The notes beneath the pieces were generated by a model that saw only the letters and a list, made by a program, of their open reading frames with translations, had not been told where the DNA came from and did not search any database. A stretch of DNA of 64,000 bases from Diprion similis (Eukaryota > Arthropoda > Insecta > Hymenoptera > Diprionidae): NCBI RefSeq assembly GCF_021155765.1, contig NC_060112.1:9610001-9674000 (forward strand), in the 5' to 3' direction. Made by a program: the position numbers and the translations under genes. This document shows positions 1-11,300 of the stretch, in pieces; position 1 is the stretch's first letter, and each line of letters begins with the position of its first letter.

Positions 1-2887
1 TAATTAATTAACGTATATTGCATACAAGAGGAATAAAACACATATATTATTACGTTTTAAAGAAGCATGTAATATGTATGTAATGAATTTATCATTTCAT
101 AGAACCCTTATTAAAAAGCCTGATTAGTTTTTTATGATTAACGTTAATGTGTAACTTTGTTTAAAACAATCGATAAGCTCAGTTTGCATCAGGCTTAAGA
201 TTCGGTTTAATTTAGATTTGGCTTGATCAATTCATTACGACATTACAACGGAACATGATCAAACAACATTGTAAAGAGATTGCAGAATCCGAATGTACAA
301 AGTCACTACTGCATATTCACAACTCTAAATTATGCCAAACCTTGAAGCATTGCTAGAAATAAAGTAAAAAAATAATAATGCACATCTAGTATTAGTGCCG
401 CTATAAGTATGAAAATGAAACAGTCTACTATGACATAAAAAGATATCTTGCATTATAAGCTGAAGTGAAGTCTCACATTTTCACAACTATCCGGATATAA
501 CCAATATTTTTCTAAACTCCAGTGCTGCCAATTTATTTTATGAATGGGGCAAATTGAGAAATCGCTTCTCAATTTACAGGTACATAATTACTTGTTACAT
601 CCAGTATTCAATAAAACTCGAAAATCTTAAAAATTATTTAGATAATTATGAAAATGTTAGACCTCAATACCGAACAGTCGATGCTTAACGACAGGACGAT
701 AATATTTCAACTAAGTATTTAGTTTTTCCTTTGACGAAAAATTAACTATTTTCAAATTTAACCCACCAATTTTTCAATCAGGAAATAACATTGTTAATAA
801 AATAATACGATTGTGAAAAAACTTAGTTTCTTAGAGGAGCTAAGCTTTTTCGAAATCATAAATAATAAAGTAAAGAAAAAGAAAAGATAAAGAATTATTC
901 TAAAGATAAAAATACCTGCATATTTGCGCCTATGTTACATTGTAACTCCTTTCACTTTATTTTAAAGGGATATAATATAAGAGAACCTTTTATACGAAAC
1001 ATCTTACTCATCGTCAAATTTTGTTGAGCCATTACATACATTTATATATATATATATATATATTTTTTTTATCGCTGCATCAACCAGAATTCGTGACTTA
1101 TCATTGCTATGAATTGATTATAAGTTATACAGTATATAAACAGCTTATTTCTGTTTCTGTTGCACAGTGATTGATCCTACTATATTTATTATTTCACTTT
1201 CCAATTTTCTCACTTGCAATTTAATCTATTCTCTGTATTGATAATTTCTTATCCCTGTCGTTCCCTGGTATTGCAATCCTACCCTTTGAGCTAATCGTGA
1301 GATTATTACAGCTTCCGTATTTTATAGATTTGTCAAGCAAGTATAGAACTGACAGCTTTGCAGAATCATCACTTTTCAGTGAAATAGTCACATTACCTGT
1401 AATCCTCAAAACATTTTTTTAAATATCTTGATAGTTTTAAGGTACAGAATTAAAATTTTTTATTAAAATTAATACATTTTTCGAGACTTTAGACTGAAAA
1501 ATTGTCAGACGTGTTATACGAATGTTGGAGGAGCAATGAGTTGTACTAGAAGCAATCTTTCACACATTGACTTTTATTTATATATATATAAAGATGAGTG
1601 TTACATTTTTAAGAGTGCTGCAACAAGTCAATTTCTCCTGCGATTTGAGTATTCCCTTTTCCAATGATTTACTTTTTGTATTCAGCATAAGAGAGTTTCA
1701 TATTCACATGTATTTCGTTTAAGTAGGTCATAAATTATAACTTAGACAATAGATGCTTTTTATACAACCAATTTTTATTAATTTTTCTTGTGTTAATAAC
1801 ATATTTGTTACATATGACGGTGTGACTAAGACATATTATGCTTATATGCATAACTAATATTTGTTTTCCTAATTGAGTATATTAATCTGAATTTCATATC
1901 TTTATAAAGTATTTACAATATTTGTGACTTATAATTCGTCAAATAATTTTTCTGTTAGGATTCCCAATCGCGCATGTATATTAAATTGTTAATCAATAAC
2001 ATTTCACAGAATGGTTAGTATATTTATTTATAAAAATAAATTTTAATTTCATATTTCCATTAACACACCAAAATAATAATGATATCTTTTTAAAGAAATT
2101 TGGAAAATTTTGCATTCTATGCGTTTCATTCAATAAGTTATCAAGGTCAAATGAATACATCGACATTCCCAATCTGCGTTTCACATATCTGACATGAATT
2201 GTACAAGGTCTCAGTAATTGAAATATACATTTTGAGAATGTACAAAAATATAACAGTTGTAGAGGTGGGTTTGAAAACCTGGGCATTTGTTTAGAAATAT
2301 AATTTGTACATAATTTTATGATGTTGGAACTAGCAGGTAAATCCAGCAGTTGAACCATTTCACTCCAGAATCAGGCTGATATATTTGAGCTGTCCAGCTG
2401 CTAGTCATCAGTGCCGTCACAACTACTCAACATTTTTAAGCTCAAGTATGATCAGACAAAAGAAAATACTAATCATAAGTGAAGTGGAACAAAATATATA
2501 CCAAACTTGATAGCGCAAATCCTATAGGAAATTATGAACTGAAACATTGACAGTTGATTGTCATTCAATACCAAAAAGAATGAATATGCTTGGTAGTCAT
2601 TTATTTGGTTAAAATTGGTCTGGCAGCTTACTGTTTACTTTCATATCAGACAACAAAAAACTGAATAAGTTAGTTAAGGAACATCTTTGCAAAAAGTCAA
2701 AAGATGGATTAACATTTTAATTATCTTGCTTTGTATGTATTATCAACGGAAGAGTTCTTATATTATATCTCGCCATATTGATGAACTTATTGATACTTAG
2801 TCACGCTTTTCAATATCATGCAAACGTCGATGGATGATCAAAGTTTTCCAATCCACCTGCGGCAATGAGCATTGGTTTCTTCACCAG
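1..2887. other. AT-rich flank, no supported gene
   Basis: No frame here shows a recognisable domain, a splice-consistent exon series or a composition shift. The longest frame (1993-2358, minus, 121 codons) has an ATG but an AT-driven composition and no family resemblance that I can see. The part nearest 2887 is probably the 3' untranslated region of MsrB, which is transcribed leftward. A short TA microsatellite lies at about 1043-1062. Confidence 0.5.
1043..1062. repeat. (TA)n microsatellite
   Basis: About ten uninterrupted TA units, followed directly by a T run. A simple-sequence repeat with no inferred function. Confidence 0.85.
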
Positions 2888-5800
2888 TTAGGAATCAGAT
2901 TTTTTCTTGTCACCAGCTGCGTGGAAGCTGATAGACGCAGAGTTGATGCAAAATCGTTTTCTTGTTGGTTTGGGACCGTCATTAAATACATGGCCCAAAT
3001 GTGATCCACAAGTTGAGCAGGTCACTTCAGTCCGCACCATATCTGGGTTTGCGATCAGCAGTAGTAGATTGCCACCGACTATGCGTCGTGTGTTGGTTTT
3101 GTTGTGGGTTTTCATGTTCAATGTCAAGCGGTTGTGGTTGCGGTAGGGATGTAAGGAAAAGACAGAACAATAGAGTGTGATTAAATGCAGACCTGCACCA
3201 GAGTAGAAATAGAGTTTAATGCTCGACGATGATTTTTTTTCTAAGATATGCACTGAATGTGCCTCCACAAATTATTGTAATGCATCCAAACATGACGATA
3301 GTCAAAAAAGAGAATACTCGAGTATATATGTAAGTACTGGTACATTTTTTTTTTTTTTTTTTTACTGTAATTATCAAACTGAAAGATGGCCAGACCGTAA
3401 TAAATTACAAAATTCGAAGAGATTTGAGTTTGGATATGTAGGAATATCAATGATGAGAAATGTACTTTTAATTTTCGCCTAACTGCACATACCTACCACC
3501 AAGAGAATAATATAGTCAGTCTTTACCGACACAGTAAAATTTCACTCTTGTTCACCACTATTAAGGCCTATACGACACTCATGTGAAAATGCCACAGTTC
3601 ATGCAATTTTACATGCAATGCTGAATTATAATATGCGGAAACTTTTTTGTTTAATGGGAGAATAAGGCCAGAAAATGTATTCCTATCATCAGTTGTAATT
3701 CAATTATAGGAATACATTTCTTCGCCCTATTCTAAAATATGAAACAAAAAATATTTTGGCCATTTTTGTTCAGCATTGTATGTGGCATACATTACATTGA
3801 CTGCGGAATTTTCATGTCAGTGTCGTGTAGATTTTAATTAATAATAGTAAAAAGGGAGATTTTACTTAGTCGGTGAAAACTGATTCTTAATAAAACTTCT
3901 TATTTCAGAAAAAAGAGGTAATTTGTAAGTAGAGTTAAAGAAGCCTAAAAGTCAAATTGAGTTTATAAGACTCAATAAAAACCTGCTGCAGTGTTGGCAT
4001 AAATTTTGTACTGCATAACCGACTAGCAAAAAATTATTTATGCACTGCAAACGTGATATATGATGGAAACTTTACATTTATTTGATATCTACAAGCTCCA
4101 GCATCATCGCGATATTTAAGTTTGAGACAAAAGAAAAAAACTCACATCCTTTGGTTTGTAAATTTTACTTCATGTAAAAATAAGAATTCAGCACAATGTT
4201 GATTGCTTGATCATTTAATTTTGTACTGCTGTAATATTACAGAGATCAAATCTATCATGCACATCAAAATGCTCAAAATAATCTAAAAAGCAGATAGCAT
4301 GGTTACAGTAAAATATTGAGCATTAAAACAAAAGTTATCGTAATACATACTTACAATACTATAAACACTGCTTCATTATATTGCCATATTAAGAAAAGCA
4401 ATGGTTAAAATTTAGATAACTATTTCTGTTAAGTATAATGTTGTTTTGCTCGAATATCTAATACTAATAATAATGATTAAAAAAACCATCCAACATCATG
4501 TATGAAATTATTATGAAACCTATCGACAATGAATTGATTAAGTATTCAGAAAGTACGTTATTTCTTTGAAATGATCTGGAAAAATGACTGGTTTCTATAT
4601 CATGTGTTGAGCAATGATAGTTTTAGTTGGAAAATTCAATAATAACTGATGTCAGTCTAGCACAATCACACTCTAAGCACTTGACATGCAGGATATTGAG
4701 GATGATCAAGGTCATGTCTATGTGATAGAGAATAGTGTATTTTTTGGAACTACAAAATATGTGATCATTAGAAGTCAGAAGATAAAGTACTGATAGGCTA
4801 AATCTTGCAATTAGTACACATGGAATTTCATATGGTCTATTAAAGTGCTTGCCTAACTAGCGGTAAAGCTCAATTCAACACTGTGACTCTTGACTAGAAA
4901 TTTAGTTCAGTTTATCTCTTACAATTCATACCTATAATATGGGGAAGCTTGATTGAATGATTTCCAAAAAATGTTGCACATTTCAGCACATATTTTATAG
5001 TTTCAAGTTCGTGTTATATCATGTTAGGAAACAGAACATGTTGTTTCTTTTTTATATCAACATAAAATATATACAGCACCAATATTTAGAAATTACATAA
5101 GTATAGAGTGATAGAATTAAAGTAAGTAACTCGATCAATATAATGTGTGTACGTATATACACATATCTATGTATATATGTATATATATATATACACACAC
5201 GTTGAATATGGTTTAATTGACAGTAAGCTTGAGTGCTTTAGAAATAACGTATAAATCATTCTTACCATGCGTTGTGTCTTTAGTTAGTTTAACTCGACCT
5301 TGGTCTAAAACCTCATTGAATGCTGGCCAGCCGCAACCACTATCATATTTCGTCTCAGAGGAAAACAGTTCCTGATCGCATATGACACAAGTATATGTTC
5401 CTTTTTCATAGAATTTATTATAAGTGCCAGTGAAAGGCCTAAAATGAAAATAAATTGAGTTTAAACATAATTTTTTATTTATAAATCAATTGCATATGAA
5501 TAAAAATTAATTATTTTTCAGTTGAACAAACTGGATAGTCACTGTATCACACAGGTTTCTCAATATTAAATGTGAATTTTTTAAAGATCACCTGTGGGCA
5601 ATCTCAAATTTTTACTTGCAGGGACAACCAAGTGAAATATAATGAATTTGCATAATTATTGATATGAATATGTTTACGTAAAATTTTTATTTGCATGCTT
5701 GTCCTTATTGGCCCAGTGCATAGTAAAACATGTGTATGGGTACATTTGATGTTTACATTTAGTCAGATTCTTGTTACAAGTGATTTTTTTATATAAACAG

Positions 5801-6257
5801 GATCAGCACGGTAATAGAATGATTTTAGAAATATGCACAGAGTCAAACAAAATTATACTGACAGATCGCTGGTGATGAATACAGCTTTTCTTTGAAATAT
5901 GAGTGATAACTAATTTCATGCAGTGATATGTATGAAATATTCAATATCACAATTAAATTGACAAATAAGTCAGTGAGACTGGAATTGTTACAAGTAATAA
6001 TATACATCTGAAATATAGCTCAAGGGCTTGTCCGGATTTAGACTGCAAGGTCGAAGCTACGGAAAGAATATAAAAGCAAATACAATTTATTAATTGTCTC
6101 ATTAATCGGTACTAAGGCTGTAAGAATTGATGTATCATTTTATAAAGTATTTCGTATACAATTTATCATACCTTTCGGTGCCTTTTTCTTGGGTCACATG
6201 CCACTGAATTGGTGTTAATCGCTTCTTAAGCTCATCCTTGTCAATTTCCGTCGTCAT
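2888..6257 (-). CDS. MsrB: MsrB, leaderless (cytosolic/nuclear) form
   Basis: Alternative product starting at the ATG at 6257 and using exons 6257-6172, 5438-5266 and 3042-2888 (137 residues). It contains the complete MsrB fold region, so translation from this ATG would give a functional soluble enzyme. A 3' splice site sits just upstream at 6272-6273, so this ATG may be reached by leaky scanning or from a promoter inside the first intron. The sequence alone cannot tell which. Known insect MsrB (SelR) genes make several N-terminal isoforms, which makes this reasonable. Confidence 0.6.
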
Positions 6258-7976
6258 TTTCGTAGCAACGCCTAAAATGTTGCGTAAAAATTAACGATAT
6301 ACCGCCTCAAGTATATAACATGAATAACCCACTAAAAGGGCCTCAGGAATGTGTGTAAGTGTGGAGCCTGTGACTAGCGGAGACGGCGGAGACGGCGGAG
6401 ACGTCACTTCGAACTGAATTCGTGGGCCACGAATACATTCATCGCACACCTATCAGTGGGCACACCGCAGTTGACTACACCGCTGCTTTCTTTATTGCAA
6501 TCGTGAATCGTCGACAAATAACTTTGGAGGGTCACCGCTCCATACGAATCTTAGAGCATACACTCTAACAGTATGGAGGAAACTTGGCGACGGAAAAAGT
6601 GTCCACGAGCCGGCGAAAGAGAGGGACATAGTAAGATGAGTATTTCTCTCTTTCTACAGCAAGAGCGTACCTATCGTAATTGAGTGCCCCAAGCACTGCG
6701 GCGATATTGTAATACGAAGAACATGTCCTACACATGCAAATGCACTAGGGGGTCAGGCTATGGAAACAAGTCGGTAAACTGTTAAGAAATATATGATTGA
6801 GTGACACAAAATTGTTGATACAAACCCTATATAACATAACCTAAAAAATGAGTAACGTGAAACTTACCGATCAAAACTAATACTAACTACCTTCTATAAA
6901 ATCTTGCTCAAGTTTGCACGTAGAAACATTTCCCTGTCATGATTTCATTTATCAAGTATTGAAGTCTGTCATAAGCAGTGTTTATAAGCTTACAAGGTAT
7001 GTTCAATAAACCCAGGGCGCCAGGGCCCTGTGCAACGAGCGTGAATGTTCGGGGCGCTGACGTCGTCAACCAATCGCGCGCGTGCGAGACAGAGAAAGGT
7101 ACTCGTCTTAATATTCCCCTCTCTGTGCCGTTTTCCACTTACACGAAAGGGTATACAAGGCTTCCTTCATACTGTATATGCTCTGATGGATACGAATAAG
7201 GCTAGCATCCCATGATCCGGAATCCAATCCGAATTGAGGGATCCGGTACCTAGGGATCTTTGAAGAACCAATCAGAGACGACGTTCCAGTTATTTCAGTC
7301 CGTGTCCGTGTGTATTGCCATCTTAGAGCATATATTGACAGAAAATATGTATCATTTGTCAGACCATCAGCGTGCCATCAGCCGATCGCGCTTTTTATAT
7401 GTTTCAGCACAAAACGGTGTCGAACAAAAACTATGGTTAGGTTTAGATTAGTGATTACCTAATCACAGTGTCTCTTTCTACCGGGAAATTTGAAAGAATT
7501 ATTTTTGTTGCCGCTCGTTCTGCGCGTATTATTATCAGCTCGTGGGACATGGTGTTGACCAAAAATTGCTAAAGACATGCAGTCAATTAAAAGAGCATCA
7601 TGACATTGGACGTTGACTGAAGAATATCATAGGCATCCTTGTTTGGAATGCGGGACTAAACAACTCCTATGACTCAAGTTATTTTCAATAGCGCTTTTTC
7701 TTTCTATGCAACTATCGCAGTCGCCAACTGAAGTTCTTGAAGTCGTTATTTTAATAATCATTTGAAAGTGGCGCGTGAATAGTTTGTCAATATGGCTCCG
7801 TAGCTTGGTCCATAAGTCCCTAGGTAACCGTATCCGTGTCCATCCATTTCATAGCATGGACGCATACATATATAACGCATATACTTACCTGAGTAGGCTC
7901 TGATTGTGAGGCGCGAAGTTGTGCGCAGACTGTGTCGATAGATATTCGGTAAATTTTTCAGGAAAAGATTGCTCAT
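2888..7976 (-). CDS. MsrB: Methionine-R-sulfoxide reductase B, mitochondrial-leader form
   Basis: Reduces methionine-R-sulfoxide in proteins back to methionine. Coding exons on the minus strand are 7976-7889, 6271-6172, 5438-5266 and 3042-2888, all with GT/AG borders and matching phases, giving 171 residues. The core carries both zinc-binding CxxC pairs (CVIC in the third coding exon, CSTC in the last) and the catalytic RFCINSAS motif, whose resolving position is a TGC cysteine codon, not selenocysteine TGA. The first exon encodes about 29 residues rich in Arg, Lys and Ser with no acidic residue, ending near RAYSG, as expected of a mitochondrial presequence. An in-frame ATG at 6257 would give a 137-residue form without leader. 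The 3043-5265 intron holds a large palindromic element. The family is certain from the motifs; the leader is inferred from splice phase and composition. Confidence 0.9.
3345..3363. repeat. Poly-T run
   Basis: An uninterrupted T run of about 19 bases inside the MsrB intron (poly-A on the coding strand). Simple sequence. Confidence 0.85.
3517..3882. mobile_element. Palindromic MITE-like element in MsrB intron
   Basis: About 366 bp forming one long imperfect palindrome. The centre is a perfect 14-bp inverted pair (3673-3686 with 3706-3719) around a 19-base loop. Further out, the segment around 3566-3625 pairs with 3762-3830 (shared ACGACACT and CAATGCTGAA blocks), and the ends pair as CAGTCTTTACCGAC against the complement of GTCGGTGAAAACTG. 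No reading frame is present, so it would be non-autonomous. I could not fix a target-site duplication. The terminal CAGT would suit a Tc1/mariner-type element, but that is only a guess. Confidence 0.75.
5144..5200. repeat. TA/CA-rich microsatellite
   Basis: Mixed GT, TA and CA dinucleotide tracts in an MsrB intron, about 60 bases downstream (on +, 5' side) of the 5266 exon edge. No function inferred. Confidence 0.75.
6540..6655 (-). repeat. Dispersed repeat, copy A
   Basis: On the minus strand this reads TTTCGCCGGCTCGTGGACAC followed by a CATACTG...TATGCTCTAAGAT tail. The same block order occurs at about 24228-24336 (plus) and 7092-7195 (plus). It lies within the first MsrB intron, about 280 bp before the 6257 ATG. 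It has no open frame. It could be a short non-autonomous transposon, one arm of a larger foldback with copy B, or a repeated regulatory module. Confidence 0.55.
7092..7195 (+). repeat. Dispersed repeat, copy B
   Basis: Shares with copy A the TACTC-TCTTA-TAT stretch and with copies A and C the tail AGGCTTCC..ACTGTATATGCTCTGA. The middle differs by small gaps. Because A is inverted relative to B and about 440 bp away, the pair could be the arms of one foldback element spanning 6540-7195. Confidence 0.5.
7319..7342 (-). repeat. Dispersed repeat tail fragment, copy D
   Basis: Only the tail block (TATATGCTCTAAGATGG on the minus strand) is recognisable, with no flanking similarity that I can see to the longer copies. 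Short enough that chance cannot be fully excluded. Confidence 0.35.
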
Positions 7977-8345
7977 GATTCCGATATTAAACTGATGGGA
8001 AATAAAGAATAACACTCGGCGCAGGTTTACTAGAACGATATCGTTTTGGGTGCTTTTTAAAAATTTCTCCCTGTAACGCGATATTTACTTCCGTTTGTAA
8101 AAGTCGTGAGAGTTGAGATCGTGACACGATCGCGGTGAGTGTACGGGAAAGTACCGTTTACTTACAAATGCCAAGTTCAATGCGGTCAGTGCCAGGAGGT
8201 GTTCATTTGTTTTCTTTCTCCCACAACGGCGACGCGAGAAACCAGCGTCGGTACACATAACGTTTACTGATGTGATATCATTTAATTTTGCTCTTTGTGA
8301 TAAGATTAAAAATGTTGTACTAAGTTTATCAGTGAACAGGACAAA
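7977..8345. promoter_or_regulatory. Bidirectional promoter region, MsrB / ebi
   Basis: The 369 bp between the MsrB leader ATG (7976, minus) and the ebi ATG (8346, plus) must hold both 5' untranslated regions and promoters. It is visibly more CpG-rich than the surrounding introns (for example 8060-8260) and has no clear TATA box, as is common for housekeeping genes. The transcription start sites are not visible from sequence. Confidence 0.6.
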
Positions 8346-11300
8346 ATGAGTTTCTCAAGCGATGAAGTCAACTTTTTAGTGTATAGATATCTGCAGGAAT
8401 CTGGTACGCTCTTCAACCTAACCTAACTTAACTTAACCCTTGAACGAAATATCTTTGTATTTTATTTCTTACTTAGGATTTTGAGGATACATTTGATCTT
8501 TTGGTAACATATCATTGGTAGTGCTACTGGGGTAGCACGTGGTGTACTAATTTCATGGGTTTTGCGGTAACTTTGTTTTTTTCACATTTATGTTCCAATA
8601 AGTTTCAGTAAAGCAAATTTATACCAACTCTGGAATAAGATTTTATGGAAATCGTTGTAACATTGATACGTAGGAATTTTTCTGTTGTTATAACAATATC
8701 CTGGATTTTTACATAAAAATTCCGCCAAAAAGCAGTCAGTGTATAAATAAAATTTAGAAAAGTAAAGAAAAGCTTATCTCAATTTATAAAAGAAAGAAAT
8801 AAAATAAGAAATTGACAAGAAATATGGACATATCATGGATTTAGGGATGAAAGCGGAGCTAAAAATCACACACTCGTATCGGATGTGTTTGAAGTTTTGA
8901 TTGAATAAGTTTTCCTTCGAAAAATCAAGTTTTTGCTTATTTTCTGTAGCGATTATGGACAAACACATAATGTTTAAGTATGTAGGCACAATTTCGTAGT
9001 TTTGGATAGCTTACCAAGTATCATTTAATCTTGATGTACTTAATATGAGATTGTTCGGTCTAGCTTGAAAATTTTTTTAAATCCTGTTAAAACCTAACAC
9101 TATTTTAGAATAATAAGCATTGAACTTGACTGCATTATTCTATTTCGAAAGAGTAACAACTATAAGAAACAGTAAATTGAAGCTTTAATAATTGATAACT
9201 TATTCTGCAATCCTAATTTTTACATATGAAGTTGATTGTCATGAAATAGTGAATGGTTCTTAATCTTTAGTAATGCTACCATTACAAACTTGAACTTTAT
9301 TATTTATTTATTTTCATTGTAATAAAATTAAAATTCAAATACGATAAAAGAAGAATAATTTGATTTAATTTTACAGGTTTCCAACATTCTGCATACACCT
9401 TTGGTATAGAGTCTCATATATCGCAGAGTAACATAAATGGTGCATTGGTACCGCCTGCAGCTCTACTGTCCATTCTTCAAAAAGGTTTACAATATACAGA
9501 AGCTGAAATATCAATTGGTGAAGATGGCACCGAACAAAGAATGGTCGAATCCTTGTCACTCATCGATGCTGTTATGCCAGACGTCGTTGCATCACGGCAA
9601 AATCAACAAAATCAGCAAAAGCAGCAGGTTAAAACTGAAGTCCAAGATACCAATGGGGAAGAAGGTAAGGCATTACACCTCCTGCAAGAGTATCTGTATT
9701 TTATGTTCTGTGATTTCTTCATTCGAATCGCTTGAGTTTCATTCCTCGTCAAGTGACTAGTGTAGCTCCACTGTGAAATCCATTGTATTACCATCTTATT
9801 GAGGGTTAATTATTTGTTATTGTATGAATTTGAGGTGAACTACTTTTAGTGGAATTTGTAATGTTGAAAATCAATATTTTTTTTGTCAATTTTATCACGA
9901 GATGATCTCACTTTGTATGTTTGTGAAATTTTGACATTAGTAAGCTATGGTGATTCTCCTAGAAATGTGAAAAATAGAAAGACTGAAATTATAAACAAAA
10001 ACTTCAATATCGGTGTTAGACTCCTTTAATCTCACTTCACGATTGATTCTATTGTTATGAAAATTATTTTTTACAAATCACCTGCAAATGATTTTTCTCC
10101 TTCTCAATAATGAATGTTGCTATTTTTTATAAAACTCAATATTAGTGCAATTTTGAAAAATTGAACGTGTAATGATTCCAATCTTGAAAGAAAAATTGGA
10201 ATTGTAGAAAATTGTCTTTTGAATAAAATGACTTATAGCAAAGTGATATCGAATATATTAGATATTTCCCTGTTTTAAAAGTTTGTTCAACTGTTTTATA
10301 ATGAATGACCTAAAATGTATGGACTTTGAGTTGACAAATCACCTGAGGTACATAAATTTGTTTTCCAGAAAGTCATAGGATGTTGTAACATTTTTTTTCA
10401 ATGTTCGCACAATTTCCAATATTCAAAATTATTTTAAAATAAACTTTGGCAGATGTCAATCTAAAGGATCAAGTTTGAAAAATACATTTTACTTTCTTTG
10501 TCTTTATTGTAACCCTAATCTACTAAAAATTGCCGGATACACCCTGGTTCTTAAAACATATAATTTTTTTGAACCTCCTCAGCATTCCCGGTATAGAAAA
10601 GGACTGCCAACATTTCCAGACAATTTACATTCCAGGGCTTTCCACTATATTAGTTTTATTATAACACGCTGAAAGCTTTTTTTTCTATTTTGATGAAAAA
10701 GAAGTATTTGCCAATTTGTTATAATTAAGACATGTGTAGTGAAGCAAAGTTCTGTTATGATAGATGGTAAATTGTCCGTTAAGAGTGGTGAACACACATA
10801 ATAACATCTGTTTGTAGAAAACTAGTACTATAAATACACAAGTCAAAGTTCATGAATGAAACAGAAATTATCATTCTGTCAGTAGTAACGCCAAACGTTG
10901 GTGTCGGCGTGGGGATGAACGAAAGAGTTGGTGATCGGGGAGAGATGGAAGTTGACGAGCAGCAGCAGCAAGGTACTAGCGCTAGTGCTGGTACGAGTGC
11001 TGTTGAAATTCCAGCGAGTAAGGCGACCGTCTTACGAGGCCATGAATCAGAAGTCTTTATTTGCGCCTGGAATCCGACGACAGATTTACTAGCATCTGGT
11101 TCTGGAGACAGTACAGCACGAATCTGGGATATGACTGATAACTCACAAGCACCAAGTCAACTTGTACTTCGACACTGCATTCAAAAAGGTGGCACTGAAG
11201 TTCCCAGTAACAAAGATGTTACTTCGTTGGATTGGAATGTAAGTAAAATAGTATACTATGCAATCAGAGTGTCAACTGTTATGTTGACGATTCCTGACGA

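Noticed and set aside
1993-2358. 121-codon minus-strand ATG frame as a gene
   Set aside because: In AT-rich DNA a frame of this length over 64 kb is not rare, the product has no recognisable domain, and it lies in the likely 3' flank of MsrB.
9437-9760. 107-codon plus frame overlapping ebi exon 2
   Set aside because: Shadow of the true ebi exon in another frame; it carries no ebi homology.
10818-10882. Acceptor at 10817 as the start of ebi exon 3
   Set aside because: It would bring a stop (TAG) into frame at once; the acceptor at 10881-10882 keeps the frame and the family sequence.
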